Of a stretch of 6,960 nt of DNA, positions 1 through 5,130 are shown piece by piece. Within the stretch, counting starts at the first letter, position 1. Every line of letters begins with the position of its first letter. Location of the stretch: positions 839 to 7,798 of the forward strand of contig DHQV01000028.1 of the NCBI GenBank assembly GCA_002408185.1, written 5' to 3'. The translations under genes and the position numbers were made by a program. Below the pieces are notes generated by a model, which was not told where the DNA came from, made no database searches, and was given only the letters and a program-made list of their open reading frames with translations. The stretch is from Deltaproteobacteria bacterium UBA5329. Its GTDB lineage: Bacteria > Desulfobacterota > Syntrophorhabdia > Syntrophorhabdales > Syntrophorhabdaceae.

Positions 1-6
1 AATAAA

Positions 7-49
7 GGTTCCGGGTTCCGGGTTTTGTTTTAACCTGAAACTTGAAACC
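7..49. repeat. Heptamer-repeat imperfect hairpin
   Basis: The left arm (7-24) is built from the heptamer gttccgg in tandem. The right arm (32-49) is built from a tgaaact/tgaaacc heptamer pair. The arms are complementary at 13 of 18 positions around a 7-nt loop; three of the five mismatches would be G-U wobbles in + strand RNA and two would be C-A. It lies directly before a terminator, so it probably belongs to the 3' end of a gene outside the window. It is the same kind of element as those near 1344-1414 and 2444-2457. Confidence 0.6.
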
Positions 50-50
50 G

Positions 51-84
51 AAAAAGCCGTCTGGGAACAGACGGCTTTTTCTTG
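51..84 (+). terminator. Rho-independent terminator of the upstream unit
   Basis: There is a perfect 13-bp inverted repeat, arms 51-63 (aaaaagccgtctg) and 68-80, with loop GGAA. The GC-rich core is followed by a T-run (76-80, then ctt). The A-run before and T-run after make it able to act in both directions. It ends transcription from a gene to the left of the window and insulates the MFS gene. Confidence 0.88.
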
Positions 85-143
85 CATTTCCGAGGTTGAC
101 AACGTACGATTAAAATAAAGCCCACATGATTTGCCGGAGGTGA

Positions 144-1370
144 ATGATGCATTATGCATGGATTATCGCTTTCACCGGTACGTTGGTCACTATCCTCGCC
201 CACGGTTTCGGCCGGATGTCCTATTCCGTCATATTACCGCCCATGAAAGACGGGTTGATGCTGAATTACACCCAGCTCGGTTCTATTGCGACCGGCAATT
301 TTATCGGATATCTCAGCCTCGCCATCATAGGAGGGTTCCTTGCCGCCCGGTTCGGGGTACGCAGGGTCGTGCTCATCTCCCTCCTGGTGATAGGCATCAG
401 CCTGTTCCTGACCGGCTTATCGGAATCCTTCCTTTTTGCATTCATGATGAGGCTTATCGCCGGTCTCGGCAATGGAGGCGCGTATGTCCCGATCATGGCG
501 CTTCCCGCTGCGTGGTTCATTGCAAAGAAAAGGGGCCTCGCAACAGGAATAGTTTCCGGAGGTATCGGGACCGGCCTTTTTCTCGCCGGCGTCATTCTAC
601 CGCCGATCATCTCGGCTTTCGGAAAGGACGGCTGGCGTTATGCATGGTATTTTCTTGGAATTGCCGTATTCGTTCTCGGATTCGTCTGTTATGTATTTTT
701 AAGGAATAACCCGTCTGAGAAAGGACTTACGATGTACGGCGGTATCGAGGAGCAAAAAGGCGGGCCAAGGGTCACGCTCTTTTCGGCATTCAAGGATGTC
801 GTTGTCGAAGCCGAGATATGGAAGCTTGGCGCCGTCTATTTCATGTACGGATTCTCATATATAATATATCTTACATTTTTCGTGGCGTTCCTCACAAAGG
901 AAATGGGCGTAGCACCCATTGCAGCGGGGAGGGTCTTCGCCATCCTCGGGATCTTCAGTATATTCTGCGGGGTGATCTATGGCTGGATATCCGATGTTGT
1001 CGGAAGACGGTACGGGTCGATGATAGCCTACCTCACACTCGCCCTTTCATATGTTATTTTTGCATTCTGGAAAGACACGACAGGATTCTACATCTCTGCC
1101 ATCGTTTTCGGGATCGCCGCCTTTTCGATCCCCACCATAATGGCGGCGGCGGCCGGGGATGCTGTCGGCGGCCGCCTTGCACCCGCCGGCCTCGGGTTCA
1201 TAACCCTGTTCTTCGGCATAGGCCAGGCGCTCGGCCCACTTGCAGGGGGTATGATCAAAGATTCCACGGGAAGCTTCACGGGGGCATTCCTTCTTTCAGC
1301 CGGGGTATCCCTCGTCGGAGCGTTTGGCTCACTGATACTGAAACGTAAGTCGCAAGTCGCAAGGAGCTAA
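144..1370 (+). CDS. MFS transporter, YbfB/YjiJ- or OFA-like, 12 TM
   Basis: This encodes a 408-residue inner-membrane secondary transporter of the major facilitator superfamily. The length is normal and there are two six-helix halves joined by a charged cytoplasmic loop (about 187-225). The loop 2-3 signature is seen as GGFLAARFGVRR (63-74), where the usual Asp is replaced by Ala. The second-half equivalent, GWISDVVGRR (280-289), is canonical. The N-terminal stretch GRMSYSVILPPMKDGL (23-38) resembles YbfB/YjiJ-type carriers (family knowledge), but oxalate/formate-antiporter-like proteins are also possible. The substrate cannot be read from the sequence; an anion or small metabolite is typical. 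GGAGG at 136-140 precedes two adjacent ATGs (144 and 147), and spacing favours 147 slightly. The last eight codons (from 1344) lie in a heptamer repeat arm, so the tail RKSQVARS is probably repeat-derived. A terminator insulates it from upstream, and no convincing complete promoter is visible. Confidence 0.9.
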   Translation: MMHYAWIIAFTGTLVTILAHGFGRMSYSVILPPMKDGLMLNYTQLGSIATGNFIGYLSLAIIGGFLAARFGVRRVVLISLLVIGISLFLTGLSESFLFAFMMRLIAGLGNGGAYVPIMALPAAWFIAKKRGLATGIVSGGIGTGLFLAGVILPPIISAFGKDGWRYAWYFLGIAVFVLGFVCYVFLRNNPSEKGLTMYGGIEEQKGGPRVTLFSAFKDVVVEAEIWKLGAVYFMYGFSYIIYLTFFVAFLTKEMGVAPIAAGRVFAILGIFSIFCGVIYGWISDVVGRRYGSMIAYLTLALSYVIFAFWKDTTGFYISAIVFGIAAFSIPTIMAAAAGDAVGGRLAPAGLGFITLFFGIGQALGPLAGGMIKDSTGSFTGAFLLSAGVSLVGAFGSLILKRKSQVARS

Positions 1371-1414
1371 ATGCCACTGCAATTTTTCTCACCTTACGAC
1401 TTACGACTGACGAC
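1344..1414. repeat. Heptamer-repeat hairpin overlapping the MFS stop
   Basis: The left arm is three heptamers, gtaagtc/gcaagtc/gcaagga (1345-1365). The right arm is ttacgac, ttacgac, tgacgac (1394-1414). Arms 1344-1364 and 1392-1412 are inverted repeats matching at 18 of 21 positions with a 27-nt spacer. The left arm is translated as the MFS C-terminus and the stop codon TAA (1368-1370) follows it immediately. No T-run follows the right arm, so it is not a textbook intrinsic terminator. It may stabilise the mRNA 3' end or be a mobile or slippage-generated intergenic repeat. Confidence 0.65.
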
Positions 1415-1493
1415 CTGCGTCCTTTAAGATTTACGTTGCACGGCCTTTTGTGATACTGTTTTGTTGCTTCCTTTGTAAAATTGCAGGAGACCT

Positions 1494-2423
1494 ATGGCCA
1501 CGAACAAAAAGACGGTCCAGCAATTGTTTCTCGAAGCCTATCATTATGACCTTCTGGAACAATCCGCTGAAAAAGCCGTCAATGCATATAAGAAATGCAT
1601 CCAGGTCGACCCTGAGTATGCAGACGCCTACGTGAACCTGGGGCTTATCTATCTCAAGCAGGAGGATTACGAGAAGGCGCTGCATTATTTCGCAAAGGTC
1701 GTTCAGCTCGAGCCGGAGAATATCGAGGCATACATCAATCTCGGTTATACGTACGAGAAAATGGAGCGTTTCGGAAGCGCAAAACAGATGTATGAGCAGT
1801 CGTTAAAGATAGACCCGAGGCATATGGAAGCGTTTATCAATCTGGCAAATATCGCTGAAATGCAGGCCGATTACCGCGGCGCGATAGCCCTGTGGGAAAA
1901 AGCCATCGAGATCGATCCGTATGCCCCCGAGCCTCATTTTTTTCTCGGATCGATCTATGACAGGCACGATATGTTTGACGAAGCCCTTGAAGAGTACCGC
2001 AAGGCGATAGAGATCGATCCGCGCCACGTAAAGGCATTGTTCAACATGGGCCGCCTTTACCTGCAACAAGGCGAACCAAGGAAAGCATTCGACGCATTTT
2101 CCCGCGTTGTCGAGTTCACTTCCGACAACGCCGCCGCATGGAACTATCTCGGCTACATATACGAAACGCTGGGAAGTATTGAAAACGCCATATTCGCGTA
2201 CAGCAATTCTTTGAGCATAAATAACTACCAGGAAGATGCCCATTACAATCTTGCCCGTCTTCAATATATACAGTACCGGGCAAAACCCGATCCTTCGCTT
2301 CTCGAAGGGATAAAGGCCAGGCTTCAATATGTACTTGGCACAAACCACCAGCATCGCGAAGCAAAACAACTCCTCGGCATGATCCAGCTTCACAAGGCAA
2401 GGAAAGAAAAGGCAGACAAATAG
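1494..2423 (+). CDS. TPR-repeat protein
   Basis: The 309-residue protein is almost wholly tetratricopeptide repeats. The phase is strict: xDP/xEP helix-ends fall at residues 38-40, 72-74, 106-108, 140-142 and 174-176, exactly 34 residues apart. A degenerate first unit (about 8-40), five clear units (41-210) and one more (211-244) are followed by a basic helical cap (about 245-309) ending KARKEKADK. No signal peptide or membrane helix is seen, so it is probably a cytoplasmic protein-protein interaction scaffold; its partner is unknown. AGGAG (1485-1489) lies 4 nt before the ATG. The 123-nt gap from the MFS gene contains a repeat hairpin, so co-transcription is uncertain and no clear promoter is seen. 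The stop codon lies inside the 28-bp palindrome shared with the convergent ATPase gene. Family membership is secure; the specific role is not known. Confidence 0.9.
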   Translation: MATNKKTVQQLFLEAYHYDLLEQSAEKAVNAYKKCIQVDPEYADAYVNLGLIYLKQEDYEKALHYFAKVVQLEPENIEAYINLGYTYEKMERFGSAKQMYEQSLKIDPRHMEAFINLANIAEMQADYRGAIALWEKAIEIDPYAPEPHFFLGSIYDRHDMFDEALEEYRKAIEIDPRHVKALFNMGRLYLQQGEPRKAFDAFSRVVEFTSDNAAAWNYLGYIYETLGSIENAIFAYSNSLSINNYQEDAHYNLARLQYIQYRAKPDPSLLEGIKARLQYVLGTNHQHREAKQLLGMIQLHKARKEKADK

Positions 2424-2442
2424 CGCAGCTGCGCTATTTGTC
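2415..2442. terminator. 28-bp perfect palindrome, likely bidirectional terminator
   Basis: gacaaatagcgcag (2415-2428) is exactly mirrored by ctgcgctatttgtc (2429-2442). In RNA it gives a 12-bp stem with a 4-nt AGCT loop from either strand. It sits between the convergent TPR and ATPase genes, with the TPR stop TAG (2421-2423) inside the left arm and the ATPase stop 11 bp beyond. The only U-rich part is within the right arm and no T-run follows, so termination strength is uncertain. Confidence 0.6.
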
Positions 2443-2443
2443 G

Positions 2444-2457
2444 TCTCAAGTCTCAAG
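2444..2457. repeat. Tandem heptamer tctcaag x2 at the ATPase 3' end
   Basis: Two exact copies of tctcaag lie at 2444-2450 and 2451-2457. The second contains the ATPase stop codon (TGA on the minus strand, 2455-2453). This matches the position of the heptamer repeat at the MFS stop but uses a different heptamer. Confidence 0.6.
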
Positions 2458-4072
2458 CCGCTTCAAGACGTTCCATGATAACGGTTAATATCTCGCTCCA
2501 CACCGCTACGGGGTCAACTGTGGGCGATGCCGTCAGTTGAGGGTTCTTTTCCAGGGTCTGGGCGGCCAGCACACCGGCGATCTTCCGTTTCTGGTCTAAT
2601 CCGGCGCTTGCCGTCTGCTCGAAGATCTGAGGCGGAATCTCGATCTTGATCTTGCAGCCCGTGATGAAAGCGACATCGGGTTCCGGTTCGGGGACAGGTT
2701 CCTCGGGTGCTTCCACGATGAGCCGGACTGATCCTGTTGCGGGCGGCTCAAGGGGAGGCAGCGGTGCCAGTATCGGATTTTCCTCAGCAGGCGCAGGTGG
2801 CGACTCAGGCAAAAAGGTGGGTTCAGGTGCGGGTGACAACGGTGCAAGTATCAGATTTTCCTCAGCAGGCACCTCTTCCTGCACGTTTTCAGGAACGGCT
2901 TCTTCGACCTCGGGGGGTTGAGGTACGGCCGCCTGTATTTCAGGCAATACCTCGGACACAATGGGCTCTGCTGCCGCAATCGGTATCTCTTCTGCCGGCA
3001 GTGCAATTGACGGCTGCTCTTCGGCCTGCGGAGGAGGCACGAAAACAGGCTTTTCCTCAAGGATCGATGGAGGAGGAGGCGGCGGAGCGAAAACAGGCTT
3101 TTCCTCAAGGACCGATGGAGGAGGAGGCGGCGGAGCAGTGACCTTTTTTGCCCCTGCCGCTTTCTTCTTCGGCGCAGGCTTTCCTGATACAGGTTCCCCT
3201 CCCGTTTTTTTCGATTTCTCGGACAGGGTCCGTTTCTGCACGGCGGGGCCGGTCATCCTGGCAAAACGCTGCCCTATTTGCTGGACTACATCGCCGTTGA
3301 TCATCTTGAAATTATTGGTCTCACCCGCCTTGAGACACAGCTTTGCTATCTTGTTCACAAGGCGCGGGACCCCGCCCTCGGAATGTTGGTAGAGCTTATG
3401 AATGGCATCATCGGTAAAAATAGACCTTTCGGCGCCTGCCAGTCCGAGCCTGGTATCGACATAATTCCTCACCAGCTCTTCGCTGTCCATTTTCTCGATC
3501 CTGTTATATGTGCCGATACGCTGGAAAAGATTTGCCCTCTTCGGGTGTTCCAGTCTTTTAGCAAGCTCCATCTGTCCCGCAAGGACTATCGTAAACAGGT
3601 TACGGGTGTCATCCTGCATATTCGTGAGCAGGCGCAGGCTTTCAAGGTTCACCGGCGATATGGCGTTTGCTTCATCGATAAAGACAAGGACCTTCCGGCC
3701 TTCGTCGGCCGTTTCGAACAAAAGCTTATTGAATATCTCCAGAAGCCCTGTCCTGCCCCTGATCTCACATTCTTTTCCGGTAAGCTGACCGATAATCTCT
3801 CTCAAGATCTGGACGAAAGACATATCGGGGTTCGTAACAAAAGCGATCTTGTATTTGCTCTGGTCCAGTGAGTCCAGAATAAGCCGCAGGGACAAGGTTT
3901 TGCCAAGCCCGACGTCGCCGACTATGACTGTGAGGCATTCATTTCCCTCTTCGATAGCGAAGAGCGTTTCTGCGACGGTATTTTCGACCGAAAGATGGGA
4001 ATCTACATACATCGACGGGTCTGGCACATTGTCGAATGGCGGTTTTTTTAGGCCCCAATAATCGGTGTACAT
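2453..4072 (-). CDS. ExeA/MshM-like AAA+ ATPase with Pro-rich linker
   Basis: The 539-residue protein opens with the ExeA/GspA-type N-terminus (YWGLKKPPFDNVPDP, 5-19). It continues with Walker A GDVGLGKT (52-59), Walker B VLVFIDEA (128-135, D133/E134), a sensor-1 strand TIVLAGQ (161-167), an arginine-finger-like LFQRI (182-186) and sensor-2 GGVPRLVN (233-240). The ATPase core ends near 275. Then come a basic stretch (about 280-312, KKK and AKK), a Pro/Glu-rich low-complexity linker (about 313-465) with a 16-residue tandem repeat, and a non-repetitive block (about 466-539). Unlike Aeromonas ExeA, no transmembrane helix or peptidoglycan-binding domain is visible, so a secretion-pore role is not supported. 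MshM and transposition ATPases of the TniB type are relatives. AGGAGGA (4087-4081) lies 8 nt before the ATG. It is the second gene of a unit with the HTH gene upstream. The fold is confident; the biological role is open. Confidence 0.88.
   Translation of the reverse strand: MYTDYWGLKKPPFDNVPDPSMYVDSHLSVENTVAETLFAIEEGNECLTVIVGDVGLGKTLSLRLILDSLDQSKYKIAFVTNPDMSFVQILREIIGQLTGKECEIRGRTGLLEIFNKLLFETADEGRKVLVFIDEANAISPVNLESLRLLTNMQDDTRNLFTIVLAGQMELAKRLEHPKRANLFQRIGTYNRIEKMDSEELVRNYVDTRLGLAGAERSIFTDDAIHKLYQHSEGGVPRLVNKIAKLCLKAGETNNFKMINGDVVQQIGQRFARMTGPAVQKRTLSEKSKKTGGEPVSGKPAPKKKAAGAKKVTAPPPPPPSVLEEKPVFAPPPPPPSILEEKPVFVPPPQAEEQPSIALPAEEIPIAAAEPIVSEVLPEIQAAVPQPPEVEEAVPENVQEEVPAEENLILAPLSPAPEPTFLPESPPAPAEENPILAPLPPLEPPATGSVRLIVEAPEEPVPEPEPDVAFITGCKIKIEIPPQIFEQTASAGLDQKRKIAGVLAAQTLEKNPQLTASPTVDPVAVWSEILTVIMERLEAA
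3041..3136 (-). repeat. 48-bp tandem repeat in the ATPase linker
   Basis: Two direct copies (3041-3088 and 3089-3136) differ at one base (T versus C in gga[t/c]cgatgg). Each encodes 16 residues with six consecutive prolines followed by S(I/V)LEEKPVF. A partial third copy (VPPP) lies at about 3025-3040. The period is a multiple of three, so copy-number change would keep frame. A looser second repeat, AEENxILAPLxP, occurs at residues 403-414 and 429-440, about 78 bp apart. Confidence 0.85.
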
Positions 4073-4092
4073 AAGTTATGTCCTCCTTCTGT

Positions 4093-4114
4093 CAGGCAAA
4101 ATGATATTTGCCTG
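4093..4114 (-). promoter_or_regulatory. Intercistronic hairpin upstream of the ATPase RBS
   Basis: caggcaaa (4093-4100) and tttgcctg (4107-4114) form a perfect 8-bp stem with a 6-nt loop. It is in the 75-nt gap between the HTH and ATPase genes, ending a few bases before the ATPase Shine-Dalgarno. No U-run follows on the minus strand, so it is not a terminator. It could be an mRNA-processing or stability element that sets the ratio of the two proteins (inference). Confidence 0.5.
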
Positions 4115-4147
4115 CCTGGTCCTCACAACAGCTCCATGCCACTCCAG

Positions 4148-4717
4148 CTACATCTGCAGGCTACTGGAGAGATAGTCAACGACATCTTCGAGAAGAAATC
4201 TCCTGAGCTTACCGATCTTGTAGCTTTTTATCTCTCTGTCCTTCACGAGACGATAAAGCATGCTCTTGCTTATCTGAAGCATAACCGCAACGTCATTCGG
4301 GCTGAGCATGCGCGTCGTGTACACGGGTTTAAAATGAAAATTGAACGCCGTGCTTCCATCCGAGTCTTCTTCCATTGACATCTTAACACCATGATGTCTG
4401 CCGCTGAGCAGGTCCTTGATGCAATTCATCGACTGGACGACCAGAGATTGCTCTTGACTTAACTGGATCGAAAAGACCTGTTCTTCTTCTCCGGCGACTT
4501 CCTTGAAGATAAGGTGATCGCCATCCTGAATGTTGAACCTTTCCGGAGAAGCGATCGTAGGGCTCGGCGACGACACCTCGGTTAATTGCTCTATCTGGGC
4601 CACTTCCTGATCGCTGACGGGACTGGTTACCGGAGGAACTGCATGAATTTCAACGACAGGGTCCTGTGAAGTCGATGCTGTTGTCTTTCTTCGTTTTACT
4701 ATGCAGATCTTTTCCAT
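4148..4717 (-). CDS. Excisionase-type HTH protein with long N-terminal region
   Basis: The 189-residue protein has a C-terminal DNA-binding domain (about 137-186). The order is LSPNDVAVMLQIS, then KSMLYRLVKDREIKSYKIG, then KLRRFLLEDVVDYL, the pattern of HTH_17/excisionase-family winged helix domains of MerR-like fold. Typical members are about 60-80 residues; here about 135 residues precede the domain. These comprise a basic start (KRRK, 8-11), a Ser/Thr/Pro-rich stretch (about 11-60) and a probably folded middle part (about 60-133) that I do not recognise. No integrase or phage gene is nearby, so this is more likely a transcriptional regulator or site-specific DNA-binding partner than a true excisionase. 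The start at 4717 is the only Met before residue 97; a G-run (4725-4720) gives only a poor ribosome-binding site. It is transcribed with the ATPase gene, 75 nt downstream, from a strong-looking promoter at 4839-4811. Confidence 0.82.
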   Translation of the reverse strand: MEKICIVKRRKTTASTSQDPVVEIHAVPPVTSPVSDQEVAQIEQLTEVSSPSPTIASPERFNIQDGDHLIFKEVAGEEEQVFSIQLSQEQSLVVQSMNCIKDLLSGRHHGVKMSMEEDSDGSTAFNFHFKPVYTTRMLSPNDVAVMLQISKSMLYRLVKDREIKSYKIGKLRRFLLEDVVDYLSSSLQM

Positions 4718-4810
4718 GACCCCCCTTTATTTTCAATATACTATTAGCGCACTCAGCCAAAATGCTTTACTTTTAAAACCAATATTTATGTACACATTAA
4801 GTTTAACTAG

Positions 4811-4839
4811 ATTAGAACTTATTCTAAAAAAGCTGTCAA
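4811..4839 (-). promoter_or_regulatory. Sigma70-type promoter for the HTH-ATPase unit
   Basis: On the minus strand, TTGACA (4839-4834, perfect -35) is followed by a 17-nt spacer and TCTAAT (4816-4811, 5 of 6 to TATAAT). This predicts a start near 4804 and a leader of about 87 nt before the ATG at 4717. Both hexamers and the spacing are near ideal. Confidence 0.75.
4812..4827. promoter_or_regulatory. Palindromic operator candidate over the promoter
   Basis: ttagaa (4812-4817) and ttctaa (4822-4827) are exact inverted repeats around ctta. The 16-bp site covers most of the -10 hexamer and the adjacent half of the spacer of the minus-strand promoter. A dimeric repressor bound there would block RNA polymerase. 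The cognate protein is unknown; autoregulation by the HTH protein is one possibility. Confidence 0.45.
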
Positions 4840-4977
4840 CGAATTTTCGGCACCTTCACCACAATTGGTCCCTCAGGGTAACCGCATGATAAACATCGCT
4901 TTTTCGGGACAACAGAGCTTTCATTTTGGGGAGTGGGGGAGCCCGGCCAGGTCCCACAGCTGGCACCATGGGGGCCC

Positions 4978-5007
4978 TTGAAGTTGAAACCCGTAAAATA
5001 TTACAAT
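4978..5007 (+). promoter_or_regulatory. Candidate promoter for kup
   Basis: TTGAAG (4978-4983, 4 of 6) lies 18 nt before TACAAT (5002-5007, 5 of 6). The predicted start is near 5014, leaving a leader of about 113 nt. It begins exactly where the GC-rich island ends. The -35 match is only fair, so this is tentative. Confidence 0.4.
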
Positions 5008-5106
5008 GTTAGACAACAAGATAAAAAATAACATACGCCATGCCAATGTATTTCCGGGGGCCTAACATGTCTTGATTTATTGCTTTTTGAACAGGTTTTA
5101 TCTACA

Positions 5107-5130
5107 ATGACGAAGTTCGGATCAAAATGA
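5107..5130 (+). other. Micro-ORF (MTKFGSK) overlapping the kup start
   Basis: A 7-codon frame starts at ATG 5107. Its stop TGA (5128-5130) overlaps the kup ATG (5127-5129) as ATGA, the classic arrangement for coupled translation. The 10-mer aatgacgaag occurs at both starts (5106-5115 and 5126-5135), 20 bp apart and so out of frame. Neither start has a strong Shine-Dalgarno; AGG at 5093-5095 is 11 nt before the first, and GGA at 5119-5121 is 5 nt before the second. It could be a leader peptide or simply a duplicated start region. Confidence 0.3.

Larger units (their letters stand above)
4718..5126. other. 409-bp divergent intergenic region
   Basis: This lies between the minus-strand HTH gene and the plus-strand kup gene. 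From left to right it holds an AT-rich 5' leader for the HTH unit (4718-4804), a minus-strand promoter with an overlapping palindrome (4811-4839), a transition with two short overlapping ORFs on opposite strands (about 4856-4981), a 50-bp island at 78% GC (4928-4977), a candidate plus-strand promoter (4978-5007), an AT-rich leader and a 7-codon micro-ORF (5107-5130). No tRNA, known riboswitch or mobile element is recognised. Confidence 0.7.

Noticed and set aside
96..124. Perfect -35 hexamer TTGACA (96-101) upstream of the MFS gene
   Set aside because: No acceptable -10 lies 16-19 nt downstream; the nearest AT-rich hexamers are at spacings of 9 and 14 nt.
131..709. 192-residue plus-strand frame overlapping the MFS gene
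   Set aside because: Arg/His-rich composition typical of an out-of-frame reading; the 144-1370 frame has clear MFS motifs.
1436..1481. TTGCAC / TAAAAT as a promoter for the TPR gene
   Set aside because: The spacing is 34 nt, and a start after TAAAAT would leave almost no leader to carry the visible Shine-Dalgarno.
1803..2456. 217-residue minus-strand frame opposite the TPR gene
   Set aside because: The TPR frame has an exact 34-residue repeat phase; the opposite frame shows no recognisable domain and overlaps it fully.
2646..3392. Gly/Ser-rich frames on the plus strand opposite the ATPase gene
   Set aside because: These are the reverse reading of the Pro/Glu codons of the ATPase linker.
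2453..4072. Calling the ATPase a type II secretion ExeA/GspA
   Set aside because: No transmembrane helix or peptidoglycan-binding domain, and no secretion genes nearby.
4148..4717. Prophage or integrative element inferred from the excisionase-type HTH
   Set aside because: No integrase, att-like direct repeats, tRNA or phage genes are present in the window.
4890..5000. Known riboswitch upstream of kup (c-di-AMP ydaO type, Mn yybP-ykoY type, cobalamin type)
   Set aside because: GGGGAGT (4928-4934) and CCCACAGCTGG (4953-4963) faintly recall conserved boxes, but the paired core elements of each class are absent.
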